A stretch of DNA of 28,190 nucleotides, from positions 1 to 28,190 of the forward strand of contig JASWJB010000442.1 in assembly GCA_032433595.1 (NCBI GenBank). Direction: 5' to 3'. Below, piece by piece: positions 12,556-22,528 of the stretch; the stretch's first letter is position 1, and each line of letters begins with the position of its first letter. This stretch comes from Conoideocrella luteorostrata. Lineage: Eukaryota > Ascomycota > Sordariomycetes > Hypocreales > Clavicipitaceae. A model generated the notes under the pieces. The model ran no database searches. It was not told the origin of the DNA and saw nothing but the letters and a program-made list of their open reading frames with translations. The position numbers and the translations under genes were made by a program.

Positions 12556-13026
12556 CTATTGAAGGACTACGCTGGCTACTATACATAAAAAGACTATTAT
12601 TAATACTTCTGGCTTACTCCTAACACCTATACTAAGGAAGGCAGAAGTGGGGATTAATGTAGTCCAGCTGCCACTCGAATTAAACCCATAACCCTTTATA
12701 GTCGTATTTACACCTACATCAAATATATTACTAGATAGTGTGGGGGCTGTAACGTGACTTACCCGAGTTTGAAATAGAGAAGATGAATTGTATCCAAATG
12801 CCTGGGTTACGTCTAATTTACGAAAGCTGTTTGATGATGAAGGTTTTTCTGTGATCACTGACTCACTGTAATAAATTTCTTCTATGATAGATAAGTCTGT
12901 TGGGTCAGCGAGTAGAGTATGGTTTCGGCACAGTGTGATGGTCTTAATTGTTGTTGAGGTTTTAGTGACCGTTGTCTGCAAACTATCCATTGTGTTAGTA
13001 CTTGGTGCCGTAAGTGTAATCTCCAT
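12556..13026 (-). CDS. Putative GPI-anchored or membrane-tail protein, N-terminus unclear
   Basis: A 156-codon ORF. The protein is rich in Ser/Thr with several N-glycosylation motifs (NHT, NSSS, NTT, NSSG). It ends in a hydrophobic tail (VLIIVFLCIVASVVLQ) after a short polar spacer, the layout of a GPI-attachment signal. No signal peptide is visible at the N-terminus, which is odd for such a protein. The true start or a first exon may be missing: the frame stays open upstream into a TA-dinucleotide run. It lies inside the AT-rich island and may be a truncated cell-wall protein gene. No family is recognised. Confidence 0.4.
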   Translation of the reverse strand: MEITLTAPSTNTMDSLQTTVTKTSTTIKTITLCRNHTLLADPTDLSIIEEIYYSESVITEKPSSSNSFRKLDVTQAFGYNSSSLFQTRVSHVTAPTLSSNIFDVGVNTTIKGYGFNSSGSWTTLIPTSAFLSIGVRSKPEVLIIVFLCIVASVVLQ

Positions 13027-13067
13027 TTCGCTTTTTATAATGCTGTAAGCTCTAAGAATACTGTCAT

Positions 13068-13100
13068 AGGTATATATATATATATATATGCGTGTGTGTG
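13068..13100. repeat. TA/TG microsatellite
   Basis: A (TA)n run followed by a short (TG)n run, directly upstream of the minus-strand ORF that starts at 13026. Confidence 0.75.
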
Positions 13101-13219
13101 TTAAGTTTGCTTAGACAGCTATATTTCGCTGTTTGTGTTTTATCCGCTAAAAGTGTCCCCTGTCTCTATTAAACCTGCCTCTCAATCATCGTTCAAGATA
13201 AGGCTGTCCAGCAACAAAG

Positions 13220-13860
13220 ATTATATAGGAGCTCCAGGTGCTATAACTATTGCTTTAAGCGCCTGTGGTTTAATATCCCTTCGCTTTCGTCTGTCTTTTA
13301 TAGCTAGGTAAGTGCCAATGGAGAATCCCACTTTGTTTACCTACGATGATCTGGAACGACTTTGGCGCTATCTGAAAGTAACCATAATCTCACCCTGCAC
13401 AATCTTGACTCTGAGAATCTTTTCATTTAACGTGATGACGTTGTATGGGTCTTGTTTGTAATCTACAAGCTAGCCTCGATAGTGGATCTGAGCAGTAACT
13501 GATCGTTATACGGTGTTCTAGGTGGCTGCAATTTTGAAGGTTGCAGCTGTGTAGATTGAACATGTCCGACTGGAGTGGATGAAAGTCCAGTTTTTGCGCT
13601 TCTGCTAGCCAGTGGCTGTGGCTGCTCCGCGGCGTTGGGCTTTTAATCTATTTTACTCTCCAAGTCAGTAGTTTCTTTCTCCAAAACACTAAATTCTGCA
13701 AATTGCTTTTTAACCTGCGTTCTTTGAAATATTTAACAACCAAGTGCTTTTCCTTCAATCTTTCCAATTTATCTTTACTCAGAATTCTTTTTAATCGTTG
13801 AACGGGTAAATTTAATAGACACGATAGAGCTGGGTTAGTGTAGGAAGCACAGGGGCTTCT
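13220..13860 (-). pseudogene. Decayed coiled-coil/Pro-rich coding sequence
   Basis: The minus strand carries protein-like segments that change frame and contain stops. In order they are: a basic coiled coil near 13720-13800 (KRILSKDKLERLKEKH); a heptad segment near 13655-13735 (FAEFSVLEKETTDLESK); a Ser/Pro/Gln-rich linker near 13470-13650 (STPVGHVQSTQLQPSKLQPP); a beta-like segment near 13370-13465 (YNVITLNEKILRVKIVQG); and a basic C-terminal segment near 13225-13345 (KDRRKRRDIKPQALKAI). At least two frame changes and three stops interrupt it. The coiled coil plus Pro-rich linker would suit a retroelement Gag, but that is only a guess. Confidence 0.42.
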
Positions 13861-14181
13861 GATTTGACGTCAAAAGGTTCTTGCACGAAGCAACAGGTGG
13901 AGCAAAGTATTCAACTCAATCAGGTCTGTCTATCTAAGAAGAGAAGAGGAGGGGGGATCCCCCGAGCGCGCCGTATAAAAGAGGCGCAATAAGTTAGCCG
14001 GGTGATTGCTCGTATGCTTGACGAGAGATTCCAACAGTTAGATTTATTTTATTATATCTAAATATAAGTCATGTTTATGAAAAAATAGTATTGATATAGT
14101 ATTGGCTAGTTTAAGGCTCCTAAAAAAACCTTCCAATATAGTAAAAAGCTAAGCTGGCAGGATGTGGCTAATAGAACCGTT
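13861..14181. other. No recognisable gene
   Basis: AT-rich spacer with a short GC-rich patch (about 13950-13975). No coding character or RNA gene was seen. Confidence 0.4.
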
Positions 14182-14835
14182 TTAAGTAGTCTCGGGTTTA
14201 ACGCAGCTCCAAGCCGTGTCTTTGCAGGGTCCTTCTAGTATAATAACAAAGCCCCGATTATCATCTAGTTTAAACAATGTCTCTGACTTCTCGGTAAACT
14301 GATATACTTCTTGTTCTTTATCGTTGTAGTAAATAGCAGCTGAGCAAAAGCCGCCCCAATTTGCGAGAAAAGCAACTGGATCCTCTAAGCGATATGGCCA
14401 GGGCTCGCCTTCGTGTAATCCAATGTACAATGTTATATTTTTGTCTTTGATTTTTATTTCTGAGCGTTCTTCGTTGAATTTGTAGGTTGGATGCAGTGAG
14501 GCTTTGAATTCCTCAAAGAAATTCGAGTCAAGAGTATCTTGAATAGACGTGTGCTTAGCACCAGGATTTACCGCTAACCCTAGCACTAGTTGATAGCCCT
14601 CTCCGTCGCACATGTCTTCGTGACTTGTTTCTTTATCACTAAGCACTAAAATATCAACACCAAACAACACAGGAACTAATCCTTTCTCAGTTACAAGTCT
14701 AAGCCAGGAATCGTTTGGCCAAATAAGTGTCCATAGGAGCTGCCAGGGGCTGAGTTGTTCTGATTTGTTTTGGAAGAAAGTCATTTCCGTTAAATGCAAA
14801 AGCCTACAACTATTGTCAAGATTGTCCTTGAGCAT
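14182..14835 (-). CDS. Hypothetical protein, 217 residues
   Basis: An uninterrupted ORF starting MLKDNLDNSC with good protein character throughout (for example GEGYQLVLGLAVNPGAKH, GEPWPYRLEDPVAFLANWGG), although the surrounding DNA is AT-rich and stop-filled. It is acidic, with no signal peptide or membrane segment. It is probably cytoplasmic or nuclear. The frame extends upstream without an ATG to a TAG acceptor-like site near 14862, and an overlapping ORF in another frame begins at 14978, so a 5' exon may be missing. I recognise no domain. Confidence 0.5.
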   Translation of the reverse strand: MLKDNLDNSCRLLHLTEMTFFQNKSEQLSPWQLLWTLIWPNDSWLRLVTEKGLVPVLFGVDILVLSDKETSHEDMCDGEGYQLVLGLAVNPGAKHTSIQDTLDSNFFEEFKASLHPTYKFNEERSEIKIKDKNITLYIGLHEGEPWPYRLEDPVAFLANWGGFCSAAIYYNDKEQEVYQFTEKSETLFKLDDNRGFVIILEGPCKDTAWSCVKPETT

Positions 14836-15936
14836 ATCAGTATTGCCGCCGTTAGTCTATAGATATAGGTTTCAAACTGTCTCATTATGCGAGGGAGCCA
14901 GAATTCGCTTATCAATAGCACGTTATTAACCCCTATTACTTTGTTGTATGAAATAGATTTCGGCCGAAAGTGGCTCATAAACGTGGGTTCGTCGTAGGAC
15001 GGCGGATCACAAATCCTAATCTAGAATCTACTTGAGACATGACATAGAATTATTTCAAGTATTTGCTATGAGCTCAGCTACGTAAATATTTACTTACTAT
15101 ACAGTATGCAGACTTTCTTTATCTTATAAAGACGAATGGATATTTTAGGTATAATACGGTAATTAAAGGTATTTATTTATATCTATATATCTTTTCAGAA
15201 AAAATGATTATCTTAATCACTACGAATTGCCTAGCTCGGTCGGATGCCGGGTTTCTGTGTCACTAATACATGCCTAATTTTACAGATAATTCCTATAATT
15301 TGTTATTTATATACTGTGTTATTTTACAGCAACTAATAAGTAATATACTTAAAACCTTCTCTATTAGACGCAACAGATTAGCATGGGGTAAGACTTTATA
15401 GACCGTGTATGGGAAAAGCGGAAGCAGGCTTTTACACAAAATGATACAATACTGTAATCCTGCTTCAAAAAGAGATATTTCCTATAAATATCACAGAGTA
15501 AACTATAGTATTTCGTCAGTTAATCTACTATAAGATAAGGTATATTACTAAATAAAACTTGCTATTTTAAACCATCTACTTTAACCACACTCTATATATT
15601 ATAGTGGTAAGATTCAGTTTAACGTAGTTAGGGCTAACAAATTAGGCTTAATAACACAGAACGCACGTTGTTTTTTTTTTTTGTTTTAAAAAAGAATGAT
15701 TGAAATATAGTATCTCTTAGTAGTTAATACTATTGCGCTAACCATAAAATATATAGCAGATAGAACAGTATCCAGTAAAATAAAAAACAAATGAACGAAT
15801 ATAACAATATTTATCCTTTGAAATGCCGCAATTCCTAAAGAGTAAACAATCTGTGGCGGAAAAAAAACAATTTAATTCCTCGATACGTTAGTTTTTAAAG
15901 CATTGTTCTTGTAAACAAGCTCTGGTCATATGTTCT
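14836..15936. other. AT-rich spacer
   Basis: Very A+T-rich with short homopolymer runs (T run near 15670-15681). No ORF of note, RNA gene or clear repeat was seen. Confidence 0.5.
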
Positions 15937-16799
15937 TTAACGGGTAGTATATGTTGTATGGTTTCCGATGATAATTTGAAGTTGTCCACCATAGCTCCAA
16001 CCCTGACATCCACCAGATGGATCACTACGGCCAGAGTTGCCGTACGTAGCGCCAGCCTGACTTCCTGGTTGGCAATTCTGCAAAGCATATGTGCCACTCT
16101 CGCCACACGTATCCCCGGTCTTGCACACAAACACACAAGTGTCCATATCCGAAACGCATCCTGCAGAAGTGCGCACACTCATAGTTGTCCCCTGCATATT
16201 AGCTTCACGCGAAATATCGACCGTAGCATACCGTCCCGTTGTAAATTCTCCCCAAGTATTGCTTATTTGACCAAACTTGAGCTGAGTTTCACGATTTATT
16301 AAAGCTGACCATCCACCGGAAATTCCATTCGCTATACTAATATTGACAGTGTCATTCTGATTAGGAAGGGAATAAGAGATCTTAGGATGACGCACATTCA
16401 TGAAACTTGCCTCATAGTCATTATAGGGAAAGTCCCAAAGAATGACTACGACAGGGCTTTCAGCTTTATTTGTGAAGGTAAAAGTATTAGGACCGTCATC
16501 GCCGATCCAAATATAACCATTATTGGTAATTGGGTTATCTCCTGGACCGACCATGCCGATGCTGGACATGTATTGATGGTCAGCTTTGCTTAGACCGAAG
16601 GCGGTTGTCTCATGAACGAGAGAACGCTTCTCGCGAAATGCCTTAATTCTAATACTGGAAGATGAGACTTGTCAGCACTATTCTTTTCAACAGCGTTAAG
16701 AAGTAGCGTGGGTCATAGGACGAACTCCGACGAGAATCCCGCTACACCTGTCAAAGGTAGTAAAGCAATTACAAAAGTTTTGAGTGAGATAATACGCAT
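15937..16799 (-). CDS. Secreted cysteine-containing protein, effector-like
   Basis: Two exons, complement(join(15937..16667, 16748..16799)), encode 260 residues. The 80-nt intron runs from donor GTGTAG to acceptor GACAAG. The first exon supplies a clear signal peptide (MRIISLKTFVIALLPLT), and a TATA box sits about 55 bp upstream. Without the intron the ORF would start at 16569 and lose its signal. The mature protein has a possible dibasic processing site (REKR) followed by a beta-rich domain. Motifs include ISGGWSAL, GQISNTWGEFT, VDISREANMQG and a C-terminal Cys cluster (MDTCVFVCKTGDTCG, NCQPGSQAG). This pattern resembles fungal secreted proteins often auto-named 'effector 5', with some thaumatin-like character. 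That match is from memory and only moderate. Likely role: extracellular, perhaps host or microbe interaction. Confidence 0.72.
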
Positions 16800-16850
16800 C
16801 TTCCCATAAATAAATGCTTGGCTTACGGATTAGTAAGACAGTTTAGAGAT

Positions 16851-16859
16851 GTTTTTATA
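16851..16859 (-). promoter_or_regulatory. TATA box of the secreted-protein gene
   Basis: The minus strand reads TATAAAAAC, 52-60 bp upstream of the ATG at 16799. This supports the first exon chosen for that gene. Confidence 0.5.
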
Positions 16860-17049
16860 ATATTAAAACCTGAATGACTTTAAAAGAAGTATTTTAAACA
16901 GCAACCAGACTTTGTAATGATTAAAAGAACAGCTACAGCAATCGGGGAAGTCCCTAGCTCCTTGGCCCATAAGCGCGGCAGTACACCTTTGACTATAAAT
17001 ATAGCATTAACATTAACCAACTCAACCCAACCATCACCTCGTGTTACAA

Positions 17050-17225
17050 ATAGCAGACGCCGCTTCAGCTGCCGGGAATAGGATGCTGAACACTTGGGGA
17101 ACAGGCCCCGAGCTAGTCGGCTTGAACAATTACTGGATACGAGAGACCGCAGCAAATAAGAGAACGAGCGACGTAGAGCAGAAAATGGATGCCCAAGGCG
17201 CATGGGTTCTAATGAGGCAAAGACA
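17050..17225 (-). repeat. Diverged dispersed repeat, copy B
   Basis: Inverted relative to copy A at 10905-11070, sharing the 20-bp identity at 17078-17097. This copy is less AT-rich and is open on both strands (133 codons minus, 63 codons plus), but neither translation is recognisable. It may be the less mutated of two copies. Confidence 0.5.
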
Positions 17226-17569
17226 AGACTAGAGAAGCGTACATTGCCATAGGTTGATAGCAGCCTTTTTGGGACTTCCACCGGGCGTGATGAATAAATA
17301 ATACAACATGGCTTGTTTGTCAGATAATATAAGCCTTAATTATACCTTGCTGAGTTAGTATTTGCTGAGTTTATACTTTGCACGCTGTTGTAGTGGATAT
17401 TCAATCCAGCAATATGACAACGAACATGCCAAATTTATAGCGGAAGAAAGAGGCATAATACGTCGAAGCTCCTACAGATTCTCAAAAATATAGACAGTTA
17501 TTCAGGAATGTATTATTTAAGTTGCCTTTATGAAATAGACAAATTTTTCCGTATTCAGTTAACTACAAA
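17226..17569. other. Spacer downstream of the A-T gene
   Basis: AT-rich sequence with no coding character. It probably holds the 3' flank of the A-T gene. Confidence 0.4.
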
Positions 17570-19561
17570 TTATATATCATTGCTAACCACCTCTGCTCTT
17601 GAATATACTTCCACAAAGCGGCAAAGGTTCGATATAGTCTTCTTGTTCATAATTGCCGCTGTGGAGATGTCTGTATAGCTTTGTTTGGCAGCGGCTGCAG
17701 AGACCTGCATAGCGATGATGGAATCGCCACCAAGTTCAAAAAAACTATCGTCAATGCCAATTGTAGCCAGGTCAAGGTGCAGGATCTCGGCCCATATGTG
17801 CTGCAGGGACCGCTCGAGGAATGTGCGGGGCATCCGCTTTGTTGCTAACGATTCAGTTTGTAGCTGAGCTAAATGATGGTTGTTGATGGATGCACCCATT
17901 TCTCGCAGCCGATGGCGATCCGTTTTGCTGGAATGATTGAGCGGGATCTTGGTGATTCCAAAATAGACGGCGGGGATCATGTAAGCGGGCAGACACTCTG
18001 CTATGGCGCTTTCCACCGCCTGCGGCAGCTTTAAGACTTGAGCTGCCTCGCTCCCACTGGATGGAAAGCTTAGAACCTTGATGTTCGGGTCTATTTCGTC
18101 CAGCACAAAGAATACCGCCAACACTGGATTCGCGCCGACTCTCGCTGGCATGATTACTTCTGCAGCTACCTGCCGCGTGACGGGGACACAAAGCCGCACG
18201 TGGTGCTCGACCTCCTCAAGCTCTACTCGTTGCCCTCTTATCTTGACCTGGCTATCCTTGCGTCCAACAAACTCAAGGTTACCGTCCTCAGCGTATCGCA
18301 CGAGATCGCCAGTCTTGTACAAGCGTCCACGCCGGCCAGCATAGCCGCCGCCGCCGCGGAGCAACCAAGGAAGGTCTTCAACAAAAGCTGCCGCTGTCTT
18401 GTCCGGATCTTTAAGGTATCCTCGACTGAGGATCGGACCTTCCAGCAACAGCTCCCCAACAGTACCAATAGGAACAAGACGACTACAGTCGGTATCATTA
18501 ACCACCCAGGCCACCGCTCCTGCACTAGCCCCGATGTTGGCAGGATTAACAGCCATTTCGTAGCGGTTGTTAACGGTGGAGGTGGGTGTGCATTCCGCCG
18601 GGCCATACGTATTAATGATACGTACACCTGCGGGCCACCCTTCTCTGTCGTCCGCACGCGGGGCCTCTCCCCCGAGAACAAGAAATCGGAGGCTGGTGAG
18701 ACGCTTGCGATCTAGCGTGCGAGCAACGGAAGGCGTTAGCTCAACGTGAGTCGCATTCATGGCGACCAAGGATGAGGTCAAATCATTTTTGCAGTCGGTG
18801 TCAAGTGGAATGCACAGGCACCCGCCTGACATAAGCGGCAGCATGGCGGTGGTGATCGAGACGTCAAATCCGTAAGATGCGAAGTCGTACACTCTCATAG
18901 AGGGAGAATATCCAAGCAAAGGGAGTTGGTAGTAGGCTGCTGTGGAGAACGCTGTGTGGTGAACCACGATACCCTTTGGCTCACCAGTACTGCCAGAAGT
19001 AAATACCACATACATAGCTGAGGACGGGTTGGGTTGTGGTTTGGGAGAATTGTGTCGATCTTTAGTCAGATCAATCGTATCAGGTCCAACTTTCAGGGTA
19101 ATCTTCGCCAAGTGTGAACGAGAGGCAGCCTCTTCTACTGAAGAAAGCAATAAGTCACACCCGGTTTGCTCGACAATAGACCGCAGTCGTGAACTTGGTT
19201 GAGAAGGGTCAAGCAATACGAATGCACCGCCGGCCTTGAGGACGGCCAGCATGGCAACAATCGTCCAACAACTTTTCCGGAAACATAAGGGCACTATTGT
19301 TTCGGACATGACCCCTAATACTGTCAAGTGCTGTGAAAGCCGCATCGAATGACCCTCTAATTCAGCATATGTCAGCTTGCCATCCCACGCACACACTGCC
19401 TGAGCATCGGGATATAGCTCGGCTTGTTCCTGAATGACAGTATGAACGCATTTCTCGATGGCGATAGGAACAGTGGAGTTCCGGGTCCATATCCACTGAA
19501 GGTCAGGCAAAGGCAAAGGCCCTGCGCCCGGCGCGGTATGACACGATTGCTGGGTTCTCAT
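17570..19561 (-). CDS. Stand-alone NRPS-type adenylation-thiolation protein
   Basis: A single exon encoding 663 residues with all main adenylation motifs: A1-like LTYAEL (63-68), A2 LKAGGAFVLLDP (108-119), A3 VFTSGSTGEPKG (186-197), A4 FASYGFDVSI (227-236), A5 NTYGPAECT (317-325), A6 GELLLEGPILSRGYL (369-383), A7 YKTGDL (415-420), A8 GRKDSQVKIRGQRVE (433-447), and A10 with catalytic Lys546 (SSKTDR). A thiolation domain follows with Ser614 in LGGDSI, the phosphopantetheine site. It should activate an amino or other carboxylic acid with ATP and load it on its own carrier domain. There is no condensation, thioesterase or reductase domain. A TGA upstream in frame confirms ATG 19561. The N-terminus looks like a linker that usually follows a condensation domain, so it may derive from a larger NRPS. 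No substrate is assigned. No other biosynthetic gene is visible nearby. Confidence 0.9.
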   Translation of the reverse strand: MRTQQSCHTAPGAGPLPLPDLQWIWTRNSTVPIAIEKCVHTVIQEQAELYPDAQAVCAWDGKLTYAELEGHSMRLSQHLTVLGVMSETIVPLCFRKSCWTIVAMLAVLKAGGAFVLLDPSQPSSRLRSIVEQTGCDLLLSSVEEAASRSHLAKITLKVGPDTIDLTKDRHNSPKPQPNPSSAMYVVFTSGSTGEPKGIVVHHTAFSTAAYYQLPLLGYSPSMRVYDFASYGFDVSITTAMLPLMSGGCLCIPLDTDCKNDLTSSLVAMNATHVELTPSVARTLDRKRLTSLRFLVLGGEAPRADDREGWPAGVRIINTYGPAECTPTSTVNNRYEMAVNPANIGASAGAVAWVVNDTDCSRLVPIGTVGELLLEGPILSRGYLKDPDKTAAAFVEDLPWLLRGGGGYAGRRGRLYKTGDLVRYAEDGNLEFVGRKDSQVKIRGQRVELEEVEHHVRLCVPVTRQVAAEVIMPARVGANPVLAVFFVLDEIDPNIKVLSFPSSGSEAAQVLKLPQAVESAIAECLPAYMIPAVYFGITKIPLNHSSKTDRHRLREMGASINNHHLAQLQTESLATKRMPRTFLERSLQHIWAEILHLDLATIGIDDSFFELGGDSIIAMQVSAAAAKQSYTDISTAAIMNKKTISNLCRFVEVYSRAEVVSNDI

Positions 19562-22528
19562 GTTTATTGGTAGATCTCACAGTGCGAATATTCGCTCTGA
19601 CGTCTTGTTATGTGGAATGAATGCTGATCTGGCTGTTTCGCTATACACTAGAAAATTTATTAACCTTGTTGCTTTTTGAATCAGAAAAGGGTAACATTTA
19701 AATAATTACATATTTACAGTGCTTAGAGTACCAGCGTAGTAAATACTCAGAGTTCATACCATGACACTCGCTGTATTCTTTCTACCCCTTATTGAATCAT
19801 GAATACAGTACATGATAGTAGCGTTGATGAGAAATGTCCCTCTCTGACAGAAGTAATCCAAATTTAGCTGTTAATAGTTTGCCTTAGTTCTTGCAATACA
19901 TGGTCGCGTGGAGACAGCCAAAAACGGCTATACTTGTGAAGTTCCCAAAGCAACACTCTGACTGTTTCGATACGTCCATTAAGCTTCGCGACGGCTGTGC
20001 CACCAGTCGGTTAGCTGAAAGATGGCAAAACTAAATTTATCCACTCTGCCAGCTGCTTCCTCCCGGCAGCTTGATGACAAAGCTGTACCAAATGCTAAAA
20101 AAAGCTGTTTGGGCTTGCTCGCAGTCCGCTAACCGTCAAGAAGCACCTTGTCCTCATCTCGTTTTCCGCCATTTCCTTCCTTTTCAATAAGAACGCAATA
20201 GGGAGCTTCTCACTAATCAAGACATACCACTCCGTCTCACAGGCACTCCAAAATAGCTTCCACCGTGTTATCAAGCTCGAGAGTGAAGTTGGTACAGTAA
20301 GTGCGGGAAGTAAATCATATTAATTTAAGAGCTTTATTTGACGTAAAGCAGTAGTTGATTCTATTGACTAACGGCCCGGTTCCGCCCCATGATGTGTGAT
20401 ATCTAGGTCCTTTTGTTCTTAACATTGTGTTTGACGCCCCGAGATCACTCAAAAGAATTCCATAGGTTCATTGTGATCGGTTATTTGCAAAATTAAGACT
20501 AGTTTATGCTTATTAATTAAATTATGTCACACATCTATCCGCACATGTGGCGCAACACAGCAGGATGTAGATTCGATCTGACAATTCTGTGCAAGCTCTA
20601 CCTGTGGCGTCATAACTATGCTAAGATCATTAGAGGGCGCCACTTTGGCTAGATGAGAGGAAAGCCAGAAATGGCTAATGAGCACATAAAGCAAAGTGCC
20701 CTTTTGTAAGGACTATCCGGTGGGCTATACCGCTACCCCTTTCTGCCGTTCCACTCTCCGTACCCGCTCATTGCAAGTGCAATATGTAAAGCCACAATAA
20801 GCTCAGCGATTCACTCTGAAAAGTTAAGTAAGACTTGGCCACATCCATTCAGCCTTTTACGGCACTTCAAAGGTACAAGCCCCGCCAGGGTGGATAGCTA
20901 CAGGTGGTCAAAGTTGGGCCCATAATAGCCGTCTAACTGATTTTATCGACACGTACTTTCGTCTTCCACGGTTCTGTCCACCCATGTATATTAATTATGG
21001 GCATAGACTCAGTTGCGCAATTTAGCGTCGAGAGAGACCCACTTCATCGTTGCGTTAGTTGATACTACTACTGGTAGAAAAGTTCCGGCACAAGGCAGCT
21101 GGCCTGACTCAACCAAGGTTGAGAAGCAGGAAGCGGGGAGCGGAGATGCTAATGCTTGTACATAGAACTTTTATTGGCCGGCAAGGTCGCTCATACACGC
21201 AAATGTCATTGACCTGCAGAAAGATAGTTCGATTACAATTTTCCCAGCGAAACAATACCGTATTCACAAGTTGTCATCCGCCTCTGATCTGACCAGGAAC
21301 CTTTCATTTCCCCTTTCCATAATCTCCGCCTATTAACAACTGCGTTTTTCATTCTTGTTTTCGGGATGTTAGCCAAAAGAATGCCAAGGCTTGGATAACA
21401 GCGGAAATAAGGCCAAGTCGCTGGGCCGACCTGAGCAGCCTATGAACGGCCCTGAGTTGCCCTGAGATTCCGATTATGTGTCTGATTTTGCTGCGCTTTT
21501 CTGCAACATAAAAGAATTACGCATCCGCCATGTACTGTATACGCTATTTGAGACCCGCTGCATCTAAAAGAATAGACCAGCAATTCAATTATAGACGCAG
21601 AATCCAACATATCGCATGTGAATAGAAAATATTCTTCGCTATTCCGATGGTTGCCTAACTTCAGTTTATGGCGCCGCTCCTTGTCATTGTCTAATAGTAG
21701 CACGATATAAACTCACAGAAACTCATAAAAACCTAGAGCGACAAGAGACTTGCTCTAGTATTTCCTCTACCTTGAAAATGGTCTGTGATATCCCGCGATC
21801 ACAACGTGCGTCAGCAACATCCCCCGTTTGCTGGAGGATCTGTGCCGTTCATTATCACGAGTTATGAATAATTTCTAATCGAGGATGCTTCATCAAAGCG
21901 GATAATGGCGGCAGCTAAATAGTAATTGATGTTGTGAAGATAATTACCTTTTTTGAGAAAGCTGTAGTTGGAAAATCATTCAGTTACGCGCATAATAGCT
22001 TTTCTAGTATCGAGACAACTAAACACTAGGTAAAAATGTCGAATTTAAGTTGATAGAATTCATATACAAGATCAAATGGCACCAGGCCAGGTAGCGCCTA
22101 GGGGACAAGCCTCTACAATTGACCAAGGATAAATGCGACAGGGGTGCAGTATGCAATATCCTTTGATGATTATAAAGAAATTCAAAGCGGGCAATTCTGG
22201 TCAAGGGCTTCGGTCAGGGATGCAGGAGAAATTCACAAGTAAGTTGTTGCGCTAATAGTTTTGTTGACTATATAGAAAATCTTGTTAGAAAGTATCTTTA
22301 TATGCACCTTACTTCTTCCACCTGCAGGACCCTATAATTTAGTCTCTAATAGAGTGATTTCAAATCCTTGGCGATGCTCAGTAGTCATTATAAACTCCCA
22401 AGGGCAAGCATAGCGGCATAGGTGCTAAACGGTCTGTTCGCTAACATTTTTCTCTTCTAGACTTCTCGTAAGCATGCTTTAGCAAAGTATCCGCAATAGC
22501 TTACGGCTGAGGTTCACAAACAGTTTGG
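19562..22528. other. About 3 kb without a recognisable gene
   Basis: The left end is probably the promoter of the A-T gene. Short ORFs (up to 87 codons) have no family character. A minus-strand reading near 20030-20170 is open for about 50 codons around one TAG and might be a remnant. An inverted pair (CGGTTAGC at 20008 and GCTAACCG at 20129) is noted but weak. Composition is moderate, not as AT-rich as the 9-17 kb island. Confidence 0.4.

Noticed and set aside
17041..17232. Plus-strand 63-codon and minus-strand 133-codon ORFs
   Set aside because: They lie in a diverged repeat related to 10905-11070 and neither translation is recognisable, so no gene is called.
18200..18715. 171-codon plus ORF and a 147-codon minus ORF in another frame
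   Set aside because: Both overlap the adenylation domain, whose conserved motifs run through this stretch in one frame; they are shadows.
20008..20136. Inverted CGGTTAGC / GCTAACCG pair as a MITE
   Set aside because: The match is only 8 bp with weak extension and no target duplication; it could be chance.
21440..21703. 87-codon minus ORF
   Set aside because: No start context, domain, splice partner or compositional support; kept out of the gene list.
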